A stretch of 13,918 bases of DNA from CAIWXH01 sp964555675 (GCA_964555675.1 CAZKTU010000179.1:1-13918); one strand, 5' to 3'; counted from the stretch's first letter, positions 5,449 through 13,218 are shown. The notes: generated from the letters alone by a model not told the origin. Translations and numbers: made by a program.

Positions 5449-6906
5449 GCGCCGCCGCACCAGCCAGAGCGTGACCTGCTCCGGCTCCAGGGTCTCGCGC
5501 ACCGTGCCCAGGATGTCGGCACTGATCGTGTCGAGATCCGCCTCCTGCTGCGCGCGGGCGGCGAAGCGGGCCAGCACCTGCTGAGCATCGTATTTCTTGC
5601 GGAAGAAGCGCCGGTCGATGAAGGCCTGCACGCGCGAACGCAGCGGCTGGAAGAGCGCGGCGATCGCCAGGGTGCTTGCGACGACGGCGAGGGTATTCTC
5701 TTGTCCGGTCACACGCACGAAGAGCGCCTGGAGCCCGATCACGCTGAGAAAGTAGGTCCCCACCAGCGTAATTGTGAGCGCACCGTAGATCAACGTGCGC
5801 CTGATGACGACGGTGATGTCGAACAACCGGTAGCGGGTGATCGCAATACCGAGGCTGAGCGGCGTGAGTGCGGTGAGCAGCACGTAAAGGACGGGCGTGA
5901 AGAAGAAGCTGTTGACCTGTTCGAAGAGGTCCGGATTGCCAAAAGAGAGCGGGTAGAGAATGGCCACCGGCACCAGATAGGCGCCGAGACTCAGCAGCAG
6001 CCAGCCGGTCTGGGCCCGCACCGCCCGGTCGCGCATGCGAAAAAAGGTATGGATCGGCACGGCGACAAACGCGACCAGCAGCAGGGCGATCTGGCCGAGC
6101 AGCACGATCAGGTACGGCAGCGGCTGGCGCGTAAGGAGCGTGAAGAGCCCCACCAGCACTGGGATGGCGTAGATCAACACGGTAACGGTGCGAGGCGCCC
6201 GCGAGACCGGCCAGGCCCGGCGCGGGAAGCTGAGCACCAGCAGCAGCAGCGAGGGCCAGTAGATCCAGATCCAGAAGGTGGTGACGAAAAAGACCGGCGG
6301 GAAAAGCCACTCCGGCACAAAAAAGGTGGCGCTCAGCACCGGCGATCCGGCCCAGCCGAGCTTGGTGACGGCGAAGTGAGCGCCGAAGCAGACGAAGAGC
6401 GCGCGCGCCGCGATGCTCTGCGGAGCGAGCAGGAAGATCAACAGGAAGCCGATGTAGAGCACATATTCGCCGGTTTCCGTCGTCGCGGTGTAGGCGAAGA
6501 CCCGCGCCACCCCCGGCCAACTGAGCGGATCGATCGGCACCGGCAGGGTCAGGATCTCCTCGTCGCGCCGCACGCTGTAATCGATCGTTGCCCCGGCGCC
6601 CCAACCCGCGGGAAGCTGCGCCCGTGCCCAGAACTCCTCCTCATCGACGATCAGCGAAATCCCGCCCGCCGCCAGCAGCTCGTCGCCGGGGCGGAGTGGA
6701 GTAGGTCGCTCACCGTAGCAGGCCGCAACGATCTGGCTCATGCCACTTGGCTCGGCCACCACGCAGCCGTCTGAGGGCTGACGCAGCACCAGTGCCGAAA
6801 CAGTGGAGGAAAAGAGCGCGAAGCCCACGACGAAGGCCAGCGTGAGCCAGGCCCCACGATTCCAGCGGCGTCCTTCGACGCCTGCATCTCCCGCGAAAAC
6901 GCCCAT
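5443..6906 (-). CDS. PDZ-like plus ComP-like membrane protein without a kinase
   Basis: A 487-residue protein. One membrane helix (about 19-40) is followed by an extracytoplasmic PDZ-like stretch (about 45-120) with the carboxylate-loop-like LRPGDELLAAGG. Next come about eight hydrophobic segments, the YRLFDITVVIRRT loop (359-371), and the cytoplasmic linker FIDRRFFRKKYDAQQVLARF, ending EPEQVTLWLVRRRP. Helix, PDZ and multi-pass helices in that order resemble the input half of ComP-like sensor kinases, but no HisKA or ATPase domain follows. The ATG at 6906 is one base after the stop of the preceding gene (TGA-G-ATG), so translation is coupled. The final third is a paralogue of the protein starting at 4359. 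Ligand and partner are unknown; a partner kinase might be encoded elsewhere. Confidence 0.8.
   Translation of the reverse strand: MGVFAGDAGVEGRRWNRGAWLTLAFVVGFALFSSTVSALVLRQPSDGCVVAEPSGMSQIVAACYGERPTPLRPGDELLAAGGISLIVDEEEFWARAQLPAGWGAGATIDYSVRRDEEILTLPVPIDPLSWPGVARVFAYTATTETGEYVLYIGFLLIFLLAPQSIAARALFVCFGAHFAVTKLGWAGSPVLSATFFVPEWLFPPVFFVTTFWIWIYWPSLLLLVLSFPRRAWPVSRAPRTVTVLIYAIPVLVGLFTLLTRQPLPYLIVLLGQIALLLVAFVAVPIHTFFRMRDRAVRAQTGWLLLSLGAYLVPVAILYPLSFGNPDLFEQVNSFFFTPVLYVLLTALTPLSLGIAITRYRLFDITVVIRRTLIYGALTITLVGTYFLSVIGLQALFVRVTGQENTLAVVASTLAIAALFQPLRSRVQAFIDRRFFRKKYDAQQVLARFAARAQQEADLDTISADILGTVRETLEPEQVTLWLVRRRP
5446..5832 (-). repeat. Copy 2 of duplicated ComP-like C-terminal module
   Basis: Codes for residues 359-486 of the PDZ/ComP-like protein and is the direct-repeat partner of 3142-3525, in the same orientation about 2.3 kb apart. 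The pair flanks the cytochrome c gene and the N-terminal half of the other membrane protein. Recombination between them would delete or duplicate that segment. Confidence 0.75.
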
Positions 6907-6907
6907 C

Positions 6908-7624
6908 TCAGCCTCTTCGGAACGGCCGCCCAAGGGCGTAGAGCAGCGAGCGGATCGCCGCGTTCTGCCACAGGTTGCCCGCCTGGCCCCATTGGAGCCG
7001 CCGATCCACACACTGCTTCTCGAAGGCTACCGCCTCGTCCATCACCCCGTGATGGGCAGCCAGGCTGCTGAGCACATGACGCCAGATCGCCTCCTGGGCC
7101 GCCGAGCCACCCAGGGCGAAACCCACCTCGTACAGCACGTCGTTGGCGCGAGCGAGGCTCTGCACCTGGCAGACCGTGCAGCCGTCCTCCTCCCATGCGC
7201 TGAACGTCACCCAGCCCGACTCGGGGTGGCCCTCGGGCGTCATCAGGGTGAAGCTCACCTCGTCGGCGTAGAGCACCAGCACCCCGGTCTGCACCGGCAT
7301 GCCCTGGAGCGAGGCGTTGATCAGCACAACCTCGCCAGGGGAGACGCCGGCCAGCGAGGGGAAGAAGCGGTTCTGCGGCGGCTGGAACTCCGGGAAATGG
7401 GTCTTCCAGGCCGCGATGACCGCTTCGGGCGTGGCCTGAGAGCCGGCGAGACGGATCCGGTAGGTTTTCTGCCAGAGCTGGCCAAAGCCCTGGAGCGGGC
7501 CGACAACTTGGCGGCCGTCGACGTTCAGATTGACTGCTTCGGGCGGCAGTTCGCCCACCTTGAGGGCCGCGGTCTTCGGCGCCCAATGAGCGGCATCGCG
7601 GGGGGTGGTCGCTTCTTCGTTCAT
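6908..7624 (-). CDS. Conserved soluble protein of unknown function
   Basis: A 238-residue protein with no signal peptide or membrane helix. I do not recognise a named domain with confidence. The pattern of alternating strands and small motifs (LNVDGRQVVGPLQGFGQLWQKTYRIRL near residues 33-59, ASLQGMPVQTGVLVLYADEVSFTLMTPEG, GWVTFSAWEEDG, VCQVQSLARANDVLYEVGF) suggests an SRPBCC-like or other alpha/beta ligand-binding fold. Its conserved-looking end CVDRRLQWGQAGNLWQNAAIRSLLYALGRP is helical. GGAGG precedes the ATG at 7624. It is translationally coupled to the PDZ/ComP-like gene, so the two may form one sensing unit with this protein on the cytoplasmic side (inference). The operon has a tandem-box promoter. 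Confidence 0.75.
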   Translation of the reverse strand: MNEEATTPRDAAHWAPKTAALKVGELPPEAVNLNVDGRQVVGPLQGFGQLWQKTYRIRLAGSQATPEAVIAAWKTHFPEFQPPQNRFFPSLAGVSPGEVVLINASLQGMPVQTGVLVLYADEVSFTLMTPEGHPESGWVTFSAWEEDGCTVCQVQSLARANDVLYEVGFALGGSAAQEAIWRHVLSSLAAHHGVMDEAVAFEKQCVDRRLQWGQAGNLWQNAAIRSLLYALGRPFRRG

Positions 7625-7656
7625 CGCTGGCCTCCTTCGCTCGTCCTGATGGGGCG

Positions 7657-7703
7657 AGTGTAGCGGGACGGGCGTGCAAGAAGCGTTACGGCGAGCGTTA
7701 CGG
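7657..7703 (-). promoter_or_regulatory. Tandem CCGTAACG-box promoter of the 7624 operon
   Basis: Boxes CCGTAACG at 7703-7696 and 7691-7684, spacer CTCG, then 21 nt and TACACT (7662-7657). Layout and spacing equal those of the other two copies in the window. The predicted start near 7650 gives a leader of about 26 nt containing GGAGG. There is no consensus -35, as expected for a promoter that depends on an activator. Confidence 0.65.
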
Positions 7704-7747
7704 CCAGGGCCGCGCCGCCCGGCGTCGAGAGCGAAGTTGAGATCGTC

Positions 7748-8083
7748 CTACACCGCCCGCAGCGCCGTGGCCTCGTCCGGGAAGATGCCGATTGCGTCGT
7801 TGAGCCGGGTCAGCTCGAAGATCTGCCGATAATGCTCGCTCAGCCCGCAGGCCAGCAGCCGCTGGTTCGCCCGCTTCGCGCGGATCAGCAGCGTCACCAG
7901 TAGACCGATCCCGCCCGAGTTCATGTACTCCAGCCCGGCGAAGTTCAGCAGCACCGTCCTCGCCCCCGTCGCCTCGCCGTACGCGCTCATCAGCGCCGCC
8001 TCGGAGCCAGTCGTGATGTCGCCGCGAATGTCCAGCACACTGGTGCCCTGTCCGACCCCACGGGTTGTGATCGAGGTATCCAT
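7748..8083 (-). CDS. STAS-domain anti-anti-sigma factor (SpoIIAA/RsbV-like)
   Basis: A 111-residue single STAS domain. The phosphorylatable Ser of anti-anti-sigma factors fits Ser56 in EYMNSGGIGLLVTLL. The second half (LLACGLSEHYRQIFELTRLNDAIGIFPDEATAL) gives the closing helices. In partner switching the unphosphorylated form binds an RsbW-type kinase and frees its target; phosphorylation by that kinase switches it off and a PP2C phosphatase restores it. Both activities are encoded in the fusion gene that starts at 10254. I chose the ATG at 8083 because AAGGGGGG lies just upstream and the STAS domain begins there; the ATG at 8122 has no ribosome site. The upstream gene is a clear paralogue, sharing LLNFA..YMNS.GIxLxV and ACGLS.HYR.IFE.TRL. 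Confidence 0.88.
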   Translation of the reverse strand: MDTSITTRGVGQGTSVLDIRGDITTGSEAALMSAYGEATGARTVLLNFAGLEYMNSGGIGLLVTLLIRAKRANQRLLACGLSEHYRQIFELTRLNDAIGIFPDEATALRAV

Positions 8084-8097
8084 AGTTCCCCCCTTGA

Positions 8098-8114
8098 GAT
8101 GCAACCTGTGCATC
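8098..8114. repeat. Small perfect inverted repeat before the STAS gene
   Basis: GATGCA-ACCTG-TGCATC is a perfect 6-bp inverted repeat 15 bp upstream of the ATG at 8083, next to the ribosome site. A second short one, AACAA-CATGC-TTGTT (8116-8130), lies beside it. They could be an operator or a small hairpin in the leader, but such arms can arise by chance. Confidence 0.3.
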
Positions 8115-8155
8115 AACAACATGCTTGTTATCGAATGGAGCGTTTCACGATCTCC

Positions 8156-8518
8156 TCACGCCTCGAGGCGAGCCGTCAGCGCGCTGGTCTCATCGCGGAA
8201 GACGGGCATAAAGTCTGCCAGGCGCGTAATCTCAAAGATTTCGCGGTAGTGGGGGCTGAGCCCGCAGGCCACAATCCGGCGCTTGCTCTTGCGCGCCCTC
8301 GCCAGCAGCCCCACCACCAGGGCGATCCCGGTACTGTTCATGTAGTCGACCTGTGCGAAGTTCAGCAGGATTACTTCGGGGTCGTCCCGCTCGGCCTGGG
8401 CGTAGGCGGCGCTAAGCGTCGCCTCAGCCGAGGCGTTCACCTCGCCACGCAACTCGATGATCGCCGCCCGCGGCTGCCGACGCACACTCGCGTCGAAGGG
8501 TTGTGCAGTGGGCATCAC
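8156..8518 (-). CDS. STAS-domain anti-anti-sigma factor (SpoIIAA/RsbV-like)
   Basis: A 120-residue STAS protein. The strand-turn-helix VILLNFAQVDYMNSTGIALVV carries the likely phosphoacceptor Ser62, followed by RRIVACGLSPHYREIFEITRLADFM. It has an N-terminal extension of about 10 residues relative to its downstream paralogue. AAGGAGG precedes two adjacent ATG codons (8518 and 8515), and either could serve. It lies 65 nt after the phosphatase-kinase fusion and 72 nt before the second STAS gene, so one operon is likely. Two antagonists beside one kinase suggest either two inputs to one switch or one copy serving another kinase. No sigma factor is adjacent, so the final target is unknown. Confidence 0.88.
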   Translation of the reverse strand: MMPTAQPFDASVRRQPRAAIIELRGEVNASAEATLSAAYAQAERDDPEVILLNFAQVDYMNSTGIALVVGLLARARKSKRRIVACGLSPHYREIFEITRLADFMPVFRDETSALTARLEA

Positions 8519-8583
8519 GCCCTCCTTCCCAGAAGCGCAAAGCGCATAACGGAAGCTCGATAGTTACGACCCGCCGTTTCACC

Positions 8584-10254
8584 TTACCCCTGCGACGCGG
8601 CGCGCTCAAGCCTCACCACTAGCTCCACCACGTGCTGCCCGTCCTCGTGGCTCACCTGCAGCTCGTCGACCATGTGGCGGATCAGGTGCAGGCCCCAGCC
8701 GCGGGGTGACTGAAGGCCGTCGAGCTTCAGCTCCAGGTCCGGCGCATCCGGCTCCTCCGGCGGCCCCGCGCCGTGGTCGAAGATCTGCACGGACAGCGTC
8801 GTGGGAGAGCGGCGCACCGCGATTCGGGTCGGCTGATCGGCCCGGTAGCCGTTGCCGTGCTCCATGGCGTTCATGGTCGCCTCGGCGACCGCGGTCTTGA
8901 GCCGCTCCAGGCGCAGGGCCGGCAGTGCCAGCCCTGCCACCGCCGCGGCGACCTGCTCCATCGCCAGGCGCTCGTTGTCGGGCGCGCTTGGGATCAGCAG
9001 CTCGGCCAGCGTCTGCCACTCATCGCCAGGGCTTGCCGTGTGCGCCATCACAGCCTCCCTTTGCTCGGTGCGCGACGGCGCGGGCAGGGCCAGACATTCG
9101 ATCGTCACCAGGGTGATATCGTCTTCCTGAACCCAGCCCGGGCCGGTAAAGCGCGCCAGCTCGTCCAGCAGCTGTGTGATCAGCGGCTGACCGCTGCCGG
9201 ATGCGCCCGCCACCAGTGCGGCGAGCCGCTCGAAGCTGAACATCTCGCGCCCGGGGTTGTGGGCCTCCACAAGCCCGTCGCTGTAGAGCAGGATGTGGTC
9301 GCCTGTTCCCAGCTGCACTTCATGCTCCTCATAGACCATGCCCTCCATCAGGCCCAGCGGCATGCCGCGGGCCCGCAGTTCATGCAGCGCGCCTTCAGCC
9401 GTGCGCCAGTAGGCGACGTCGTGGCCCGCGTTGGCGAACTGCAGCCGCCCCGTGACCGGCTCAAGCACGGCATAAAAGCAGGTGACGAACATGTTGGCCG
9501 GGATATCCGGCACGAGCATGTCGTTGACGCGAGCGAGCACCGCGCCTGGCGACTCAAGCCTGGTCGCGGCCGCCCGCAGCACGCTGCGGGTCATCGCCAT
9601 CACCAGCGCCGCCGGCACGCCTTTGTCGGTCACGTCGGCGATCACCAGGCCCAGGTGGCCGTGGGGCAGGGCGATGAAATCATAAAAATCGCCGCCCACC
9701 TCACGGGCCGGCTCGTAGTAGGGCGTGATGCCCCACCCGGGCACGGCGGGGATCTCGCGCGGCAGCAGGGTCTGCTGGATCAGGCGGGCGACCCGCAGCT
9801 CCTGGGCGATCCGCTCGCGCTCGCGGGCCTCGGCGCGCTGCTGGCGGACCAGTTGGGCCACCCGCAGGGCCGGCGCGGCCTGAGTTGCGAGGTTGGCGAG
9901 CAGGATCTTGTCGTCGCCGGCGTAGTCCTGCTCGCTGCGGCGCGGCCCGAGTGTCAGCATGCCCACCAGCTCGCCCTGGCTAAGCAGCGGGACGATCAGG
10001 CGGGCGCCCTCGGCCCGCAAGCGCGCCAGCAGCGGCGAGTCCAGGCGCAGGGACGCGAGGTCGATCACCCCGGGCGCGGTGTGTAGGTAGGCGACCAGCG
10101 CATCTCTGGCGCTGAGGTCGAGCTCGCGCACTGTGTCGGGGTCAAGGGGCGCCTGTGCGGTCAGAGTTGCGGTGGGGGCTGCGGGCGCCTCACGCCAGCG
10201 GAAGGCCCGCCGAACTTGCTGGAGGATCGCTGTCATCGAAACGCCTCGCCTCAT
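8584..10254 (-). CDS. GAF-SpoIIE (PP2C) phosphatase fused to an RsbW-like anti-sigma kinase
   Basis: A 556-residue protein with three parts. An N-terminal GAF-like region (about 45-145) is joined by a coiled, charged helix (QRAEARERERIAQELRVAR) to a SpoIIE-type PP2C phosphatase. The metal-binding acids are in GGDFYDF (about 187-193), ADVTDKG (206-212), LLYSDGL (about 323-329) and EDDITLV (377-383). The C-terminal HATPase_c_2 domain has N box EATMNAMEHGN (458-468), G1 FDHGAG (492-497) and G2 GWGLHLI (519-525). Phosphatase and kinase thus act in opposite directions on STAS proteins such as the two encoded just downstream. Both active sites look intact. The ATG at 10254 has AAGGGAC upstream; 10236 (preceded by GAGGCGAGG) is a real alternative, while 10269 leaves only about 8 nt after the predicted start. 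It is transcribed from a tandem-box promoter. Confidence 0.9.
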   Translation of the reverse strand: MRRGVSMTAILQQVRRAFRWREAPAAPTATLTAQAPLDPDTVRELDLSARDALVAYLHTAPGVIDLASLRLDSPLLARLRAEGARLIVPLLSQGELVGMLTLGPRRSEQDYAGDDKILLANLATQAAPALRVAQLVRQQRAEARERERIAQELRVARLIQQTLLPREIPAVPGWGITPYYEPAREVGGDFYDFIALPHGHLGLVIADVTDKGVPAALVMAMTRSVLRAAATRLESPGAVLARVNDMLVPDIPANMFVTCFYAVLEPVTGRLQFANAGHDVAYWRTAEGALHELRARGMPLGLMEGMVYEEHEVQLGTGDHILLYSDGLVEAHNPGREMFSFERLAALVAGASGSGQPLITQLLDELARFTGPGWVQEDDITLVTIECLALPAPSRTEQREAVMAHTASPGDEWQTLAELLIPSAPDNERLAMEQVAAAVAGLALPALRLERLKTAVAEATMNAMEHGNGYRADQPTRIAVRRSPTTLSVQIFDHGAGPPEEPDAPDLELKLDGLQSPRGWGLHLIRHMVDELQVSHEDGQHVVELVVRLERAASQG

Positions 10255-10283
10255 CCGGGTCCCTTCCATCGCCGCTTATGCTC

Positions 10284-10330
10284 AGGGTAGCGTGGAGCGC
10301 GTGCAGAGATCGTTACGGCGAGCGTTACGG
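10284..10330 (-). promoter_or_regulatory. Tandem CCGTAACG-box promoter of the phosphatase-kinase gene
   Basis: Boxes CCGTAACG at 10330-10323 and 10318-10311, spacer CTCG, then 21 nt and TACCCT (10289-10284). The 20-bp box block is identical to the copy at 7684-7703, and differs by one spacer base from 5429-5448. The predicted start is near 10277. Confidence 0.65.
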
Positions 10331-10331
10331 G

Positions 10332-10376
10332 GGAAAGCTGAAATCGGAAAACTGGGCTTTCGGCTTTCAGCTTTCC
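10332..10376. terminator. Hairpin of heptamer repeats, possible terminator of the SARP gene
   Basis: Perfect 12-bp arms GGAAAGCTGAAA (10332-10343) and TTTCAGCTTTCC (10365-10376) enclose a partly paired loop. The right arm consists of GGCTTTC-GGCTTTC-AGCTTTC, three near-identical 7-bp units (GAAAGCY on the minus strand). It lies 2 bp after the SARP gene's stop (10380-10378). There is no T-tract, so it may be a repeat hairpin that protects mRNA rather than a classical intrinsic terminator. Confidence 0.5.
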
Positions 10377-10377
10377 T

Positions 10378-13197
10378 CTACCACTCAGTGAGCATCCAGA
10401 TCGCCGGCTGGTCGTGGCCGATCGCGGCGAACAGGGTGACGGCTTCGCGGAGATGGGCGCGGGCCGCCGCGCCATCACCGGAGGCGTGGCGCAGGTCGGC
10501 CAGGGTGTTATGGAGAGCGGCGGCGCGATGGCGGTCGTCGCGGGCGAGGCAGAGGGCGAGGGCGCGCTCGGCCAGGGCGGTCGCGCGTTGAGGTTCGCCG
10601 GCGGCCAGAGCCAGCGCGAGGTGGTTGAGGGCCGCGACCAGGGTCTCTGGGTCGTCGAGCTGTTCCGCGAGGGCGAGGCCGCGCTCCAGGTGGGCGAGCG
10701 CGGTCGCCTGTTCGCCTTGCTCGGCGGCGAGGGAGCCGGCGGCGCCGTAAGCGCGGGCCAGCGCTCGCGGGTCGCCCGCCGCCGCCGCGTGCGCGAGGGC
10801 GTCGTCGGCGAGACGGGCGGCGCGGGCGAGCTCCCCACGGCGGCGCGCCGTCAGACTCCAGGCGGCCGAGGCCAATGCCCGCTCCGTCAGGCTTGCCTCC
10901 GTATCGGCCAGCGCGGCGGCAAACTGCTCCTCGGCCGCCTCCCAGGCGCCCAGGCGGTGATGCAGCTCCCCGATCTTCCGGGTCACGGCGCGCCCGGCGC
11001 CCATCAAGGGCCTCGCGGCGCTGTAGTGAACCAGGGCGTCGGGGTAATTGCCGGCGAGGGCGAGCAGATCGCCCAGCGCCTCGTGGAGCGCGGCTGGCTC
11101 GGGGTGAGCAAACTCTAGCGCCGCGGCGTAGTGGGCGGCCGCCTCGCCGTTGGCGGCCAGCGCGCGAGCCTCGTCGCCGGCTATCCGGTGATGGGCCGCG
11201 GCGAGGACTGTCTCGCCGGCGGTGGCCGCGTGATAGGCCACCTGGGCGGCGAGGCCGGAGCGCGACGTCGCGGCGCGCTGTGCGGCGAAGTAGGCTGCCA
11301 CACGCCGATGCAGCAGCGAGCGGCGGGCGCGGCTGAGCCGCTCGTAGGCCAGGGCCCGCAGGCGCTCGTGGCCGAAGGCGAAGCGCAGCGGTGTGGCGCT
11401 CGCCTCGACCAGCAGCCCGCGCCCCAGAAGCGTCTCCAGGCTATCGACAGCGGTCTCCTCGGCGAGCGCGGCCGCCGCGCAGAGGGTCGGCAGATCGAAC
11501 GCTCGCCCGAGCACGGCGGCGGCGGTCAGGAGCGTGCGCGCCTGATCGTCGAGCGGGCGCAGCCGGGCCTCCAGGAGGTCGCGGGCGCGGCCGGGCAGGG
11601 GCCAGCCGTGATCATCAGCTGGGAGGCCGTGCTCGCGCAGCATTGCCAGATATTCCACGATCAGGAGCGGCAGCCCCGCGCTCTCCTGGTGCAGCCGTGC
11701 CAGCAGCGCGGGGCCAAGGTGCGCACCATTAGCCCGCGCCAGCGCAGCCACAGCCGCGGGGTCGAGGGGTGCCAGGGCGAGCAGCTCAGCCCGCCCGGCC
11801 CGGCGCTGCTCGGCGAGGAGCGCGCGCAGCTGGTGGTCGGCGGGCACCTCTTCGTCACGCCAGCTGAGCAGCAGCGCGCCACGCCCGGAAAGCCGCCGGG
11901 CAATGAAGGCCAGCAGGTCGAGCGAGGCGCTATCGGCCCAGTGGACGTCGTCGACGAAGATCACGCCGGGGGCGGGACCGGCGCAGGCGGTAAAAAGCAG
12001 CTCGGCCACCGCCTCGAAGAAGCGCCGACGCGCTTCAGGGCCGGTGAGGGGCGGAAGCTCCGGGAGCGCCAGCTGCCGGGCGAGCTCGGGGACAAGCCGC
12101 GCAATTTCGGCCGCCTGAGCCCCCGCAAGCATGTCTACACGATCCGATCGTTGCAGTGCGCCGACGGCGCCGCGGAGCAGGGCGGCAATCGGGGCGTAAG
12201 CCAGGGCACCCTCGCCCTCGTAGCAGGGGGCGGCGAGAACGACACCGCCCGCGCGGATGGCTGTGGCGAGCAGCTCCTCCGCCAGCCTGGTCTTGCCGAT
12301 CCCGGGCTGCCCGCTGAGCGCGGCGAGACTGCCGGCGCCCGCGGCATACCAGGCACGGAGACGTGTGAGTTCGACCTCGCGACCTACCAGCGGTGGCTCG
12401 TTCGCTGCCTGCGAGGGCTGGAGGGCCGGAGGTGCACTCGCGGTGTGCGCCGTACCAGGGGCTGAAGGCGCCGCGGTCATCGACGCGCGCTGGATCGCCT
12501 GGTAGAGCTGAACCGTCTCGTCGGCGGGCGCGGCGCCGAACTCCTGCTCCAGGCGCTGGGCGCAGGCGCGAAACTGGCGGAGCGCGGCGGTGCGCTGGCC
12601 GGTGGCGGCGTAGAGGCGCATCAGCGTGCGATGCGTGGGCTCGTGGAGCGGGTCGAGGGCGAGGCGGCGGTGGGCCGGCTCAATCGCCGCAGCGTGCGCC
12701 CCATCCGCGATGGAGAGCTCGACAAGGCACTCGAGCCCCAGGGCGAGGCGCTGGCGCAGGCGCTCGGCCTCGAAAAGCTGCCACTCGTCGAAGCCCAGGC
12801 TGTCGCGCAGGGTGAAGCCCGCGAGAAAGTCGTCGCGGTAGAGGGCCAGCCCGGCGGCGAGGGTCTCGCCATCGGCGGCCGGGCCGCTCTGGGCCTCGAA
12901 GGCTACGACATCCAGCCACAGGTCCGGCCGGTCGACCAGGCGGATCTGCTCGCGCCCCGCCTCAAGCCAGCCTGGACCAAGGGCGTGCTGCAAGGTGGAG
13001 AGGGTCCGCCGCAGGGCGTTGCGCGCGTCGGCGTACTCGGGCCAGAGCAGCGCGGCGAGGGTCTCGCGGGTGTGGGGGCGCCGGGTGCAGGCGAGGTAAG
13101 CCAGCAGCGCGATCGCCTTGCGCGTGTCGAAGCTGACGGCTGACCCGTCTAGCGTAACCTGTGGAGGGCCAAGCAGGCGGAGGGCCAGGCCGCGCAT
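10378..13197 (-). CDS. SARP-type transcriptional activator with AAA ATPase and TPR regions
   Basis: A 939-residue regulator. Residues 1-95 form an OmpR-type winged helix (RLLGPPQVTLDGSAV, LWPEYADARNALRRTLSTLQ); about 97-240 is the bacterial transcriptional activator (BTAD) helical domain. A STAND/AAA-type ATPase follows with Walker A GQPGIGKT (296-303) and Walker B VIFVDDVHWAD (412-422). The last third is rich in alanine-leucine helical repeats, consistent with TPRs, and ends QPAIWMLTEW, a usual C-terminus for this family, so it is full length. Such proteins bind direct repeats near -35 and respond to ATP and unknown ligands. Its own gene has a sigma70-like promoter and lacks the tandem CCGTAACG boxes. 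It lies just upstream of the partner-switch operon, but a regulatory link is not shown. Confidence 0.88.
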   Translation of the reverse strand: MRGLALRLLGPPQVTLDGSAVSFDTRKAIALLAYLACTRRPHTRETLAALLWPEYADARNALRRTLSTLQHALGPGWLEAGREQIRLVDRPDLWLDVVAFEAQSGPAADGETLAAGLALYRDDFLAGFTLRDSLGFDEWQLFEAERLRQRLALGLECLVELSIADGAHAAAIEPAHRRLALDPLHEPTHRTLMRLYAATGQRTAALRQFRACAQRLEQEFGAAPADETVQLYQAIQRASMTAAPSAPGTAHTASAPPALQPSQAANEPPLVGREVELTRLRAWYAAGAGSLAALSGQPGIGKTRLAEELLATAIRAGGVVLAAPCYEGEGALAYAPIAALLRGAVGALQRSDRVDMLAGAQAAEIARLVPELARQLALPELPPLTGPEARRRFFEAVAELLFTACAGPAPGVIFVDDVHWADSASLDLLAFIARRLSGRGALLLSWRDEEVPADHQLRALLAEQRRAGRAELLALAPLDPAAVAALARANGAHLGPALLARLHQESAGLPLLIVEYLAMLREHGLPADDHGWPLPGRARDLLEARLRPLDDQARTLLTAAAVLGRAFDLPTLCAAAALAEETAVDSLETLLGRGLLVEASATPLRFAFGHERLRALAYERLSRARRSLLHRRVAAYFAAQRAATSRSGLAAQVAYHAATAGETVLAAAHHRIAGDEARALAANGEAAAHYAAALEFAHPEPAALHEALGDLLALAGNYPDALVHYSAARPLMGAGRAVTRKIGELHHRLGAWEAAEEQFAAALADTEASLTERALASAAWSLTARRRGELARAARLADDALAHAAAAGDPRALARAYGAAGSLAAEQGEQATALAHLERGLALAEQLDDPETLVAALNHLALALAAGEPQRATALAERALALCLARDDRHRAAALHNTLADLRHASGDGAAARAHLREAVTLFAAIGHDQPAIWMLTEW

Positions 13198-13218
13198 ATG
13201 CGCTCCGACTCAGCGGTG

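Noticed and set aside
4426..6774. A 782-codon open frame on the plus strand
   Set aside because: It is the antisense of the cytochrome c and PDZ/ComP-like genes. Its product is rich in Arg, Gln and His runs typical of high-GC antisense frames, and it crosses the intergenic promoter without any domain.
8551..8575. Possible fourth tandem box (TCGTAACT on the minus strand) upstream of the STAS gene at 8518
   Set aside because: Only one degenerate half-site, a poor partner and no -10 at 21 nt.
8773..10086. A 437-codon plus-strand open frame
   Set aside because: Antisense of the phosphatase-kinase fusion, with no ribosome site or recognisable motif.
11131..12465. A 444-codon plus-strand open frame
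   Set aside because: Antisense of the SARP regulator's ATPase and helical region; composition is Gly/Arg/Gln-rich and lacks domains.
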